Positions 30,806 through 31,526 of a stretch of DNA of 31,526 nucleotides are shown here, piece after piece. This DNA comes from a virus. A program made the position numbers and the translations under genes. The DNA is taken from the IMG/VR virus record IMGVR_UViG_3300042323_000521, positions 1 to 31,526 of that record; one strand, written 5' to 3'. The notes beneath the pieces were generated by a model. It was given only the letters and a program-made list of their open reading frames with translations. It did not search any database and was not told the DNA's origin. The first letter of the stretch is position 1. Every line of letters begins with the position of its first letter.

Positions 30806-30967
30806 ATGGAACGCCCACGCGACTACACGATGGTTAAGCACGACGGCCAATCCGGCTGGAAGCTGCCATATCCGTACAAGCTGCTGCCTTCTGGCGGTCG
30901 CGTGGTTGTCGTGGACCCCGAAGGCATTACGCGACTTGTCAGCCGGAAGGCATTGACGCTGCATTGA
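30806..30967 (+). CDS. Small protein of 53 residues, possibly leaderless
   Basis: ATG at 30806 opens MERPRDYTMVKHDGQSGWKL, then PYPYKLLPSGGRVVVVDPEG and ITRLVSRKALTLH before the TGA at 30965-30967. It is divergent from the dCTP deaminase gene and followed by the promoter of the last gene. The text has a strand-turn-strand feel (GWKLPYPYK...GGRVVVVDPEG..RLV), like small phage regulators, but I recognise no family. The start codon falls where the -10 box at 30794 would initiate transcription, supporting expression. Codon use (GGC, CTG, GTC) fits neighbouring genes. Confidence 0.6.
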   Translation: MERPRDYTMVKHDGQSGWKLPYPYKLLPSGGRVVVVDPEGITRLVSRKALTLH

Positions 30968-30979
30968 GCGTGCTATGAT
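30953..30979 (+). promoter_or_regulatory. Promoter of the right-end gene (second GCTATGATTGAC)
   Basis: TTGACG (30953-30958) and TATGAT (30974-30979) are 15 bases apart, with TG one base before the -10 box (TGCTATGAT), an extended -10. The 12-mer GCTATGATTGAC covers 30972-30983. The expected start near 30986 gives a 5' leader of about 20 bases to the ATG at 31007. It overlaps the end of the 53-residue gene. Confidence 0.65.
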
Positions 30980-31006
30980 TGACAGGCAATCAGCCAACGG
31001 CCCGCC

Positions 31007-31526
31007 ATGAACAAAGCCTCAGCAACAAATTCGCCCAAACTGAGCAAAACCGAAAAAATGCTGCTTATAGCAAAGAATTACTGGGATTACACGGCTCAGC
31101 CGATTGTTTTTGTAGCGCCAACAATGGTAATGGCTGCAGATGTTCGGAATCGCTTTTTTAGGCTGATAGAGTCTTGTTATGATGGACCGGAAAACCCTCG
31201 CAGAGTGCGCTGCCTTTCGCTTTGCGAGCACGATGGGCTAAAAAGCCTCACGGGCACGCGAAATACTGCTTTTTTCTTTGATCACACTTGTCTTGAGGGC
31301 AGCGATTCACTTGAGGCCGCAGAAAAACTGGTCAACGCAATTTGGGAAAACAGACTTGGGGAAGCCGTGACCCCTTACCATGCTGGCTTCATTGGGGCGC
31401 TTGCCAAACGTGTACCTTGCCCGTGGGGGAGGGAAGATGGCCGCGAAACGTTTTACCCTGCAGACTATCCTCCAATGAACGACCCTAGCAAGAAAATGGC
31501 CGATTCTCTAGCACGCAAAATTCTAT
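31007..31526 (+). CDS. Unrecognised protein, N-terminal 173 residues (cut by window edge)
   Basis: The frame from ATG 31007 is open to the window end, so at least 173 residues are encoded. It begins MNKASATNSPKLSKTEKMLL, then IAKNYWDYTAQPIVFVAPTM and VMAADVRNRFFRLIESCY. Later text includes EHDGLKSLTGTRNTAFFFDH and AAEKLVNAIWENRLGEAVTP. The core alternates hydrophobic strands (PIVFVAP, NTAFFFD) and helices, suggesting a globular alpha/beta enzyme or regulator, but I see no Walker, HTH or nuclease motif. It has a strong own promoter. Whether it is a replication or early gene depends on what lies beyond the window. Confidence 0.7.
   Translation, partial: MNKASATNSPKLSKTEKMLLIAKNYWDYTAQPIVFVAPTMVMAADVRNRFFRLIESCYDGPENPRRVRCLSLCEHDGLKSLTGTRNTAFFFDHTCLEGSDSLEAAEKLVNAIWENRLGEAVTPYHAGFIGALAKRVPCPWGREDGRETFYPADYPPMNDPSKKMADSLARKIL

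Noticed and set aside
30741-30818. N-terminal extension of dCTP deaminase
   Set aside because: It covers the divergent promoter region and adds 26 residues that do not belong to the family; MILADFQ is the normal N-terminus.
31019-31231. Open frame of 70 codons on the - strand at the right end
   Set aside because: It is antisense to the open + strand gene that has a good promoter and start.
1-31526. Integrase, tRNA genes, attachment sites or insertion sequences
   Set aside because: None could be recognised on either strand; no tyrosine or serine recombinase motifs, no cloverleaf or CCA-type ends noticed.

Overview
This window is a piece of a tailed double-stranded DNA phage (or prophage) genome. 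It has a nearly complete siphovirus-type head and tail block, a lysis pair, a terminase, a recombination module and a small nucleotide-metabolism cluster. Tail genes in the lambda-like order tape measure, L-like, K-like, J-like, plus a tape measure of about 1,860 residues, point to a long non-contractile tail. I see no integrase, excisionase or attachment site, so lysogeny is not supported here. The host is probably a cyanobacterium: a gene near the left end matches the cyanobacterium-specific AbrB-like (cyAbrB) regulator family. That is an inference from one gene. No HIP1 octamer (GCGATCGC) caught my eye, which would fit a marine or picocyanobacterial host better than a HIP1-rich freshwater one.

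Layout. Bases 1-2541 (+ strand): C-terminal part of an ERF-type single-strand annealing protein, a Pro/Gln-rich companion, a PD-(D/E)XK exonuclease, then the cyAbrB-like regulator with its own promoter; the block ends at a strong bidirectional terminator (2587-2622). Bases 2644-28270 (- strand, transcribed right to left): portal, scaffold, major capsid, small head protein, head-tail adaptor and closure proteins, HK97-gp10-like protein, tail terminator, major tail protein, frameshifted tail chaperone, tape measure with an M23 peptidase domain, L/K/J-like tail tip proteins, distal tail and fibre proteins, a coiled-coil membrane protein, holin and C39-like endolysin. Most genes in this block are coupled by overlaps of 1 to 4 bases. 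Intrinsic terminators directly follow the major capsid and the major tail genes, which would give high capsid and tube expression with read-through to the rest. Bases 26487-26747 (+ strand): a small gene with its own terminator lies antisense inside the late block, between scaffold and portal. Bases 28352-29695 (+ strand): large terminase, divergent from the portal. Bases 29700-30740 (- strand): dCTP deaminase, a DUF6378-like protein and an NrdR-like zinc ribbon. Bases 30806-31526 (+ strand): a 53-residue protein that may be leaderless and an unrecognised gene cut by the window edge.

The points most worth a second look are the cyAbrB-like regulator carried by a phage, a probable +1 (not -1) frameshift in the tail chaperone, the antisense gene in the late block, the terminase on the opposite strand from its partner portal, a terminator hairpin inside the first codons of the exonuclease, and a roughly five-fold excess of the palindrome GCCGGC. 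No tRNA, rRNA, CRISPR array or insertion sequence was found. All calls come from reading the sequence and remembered family patterns; no database search was run.
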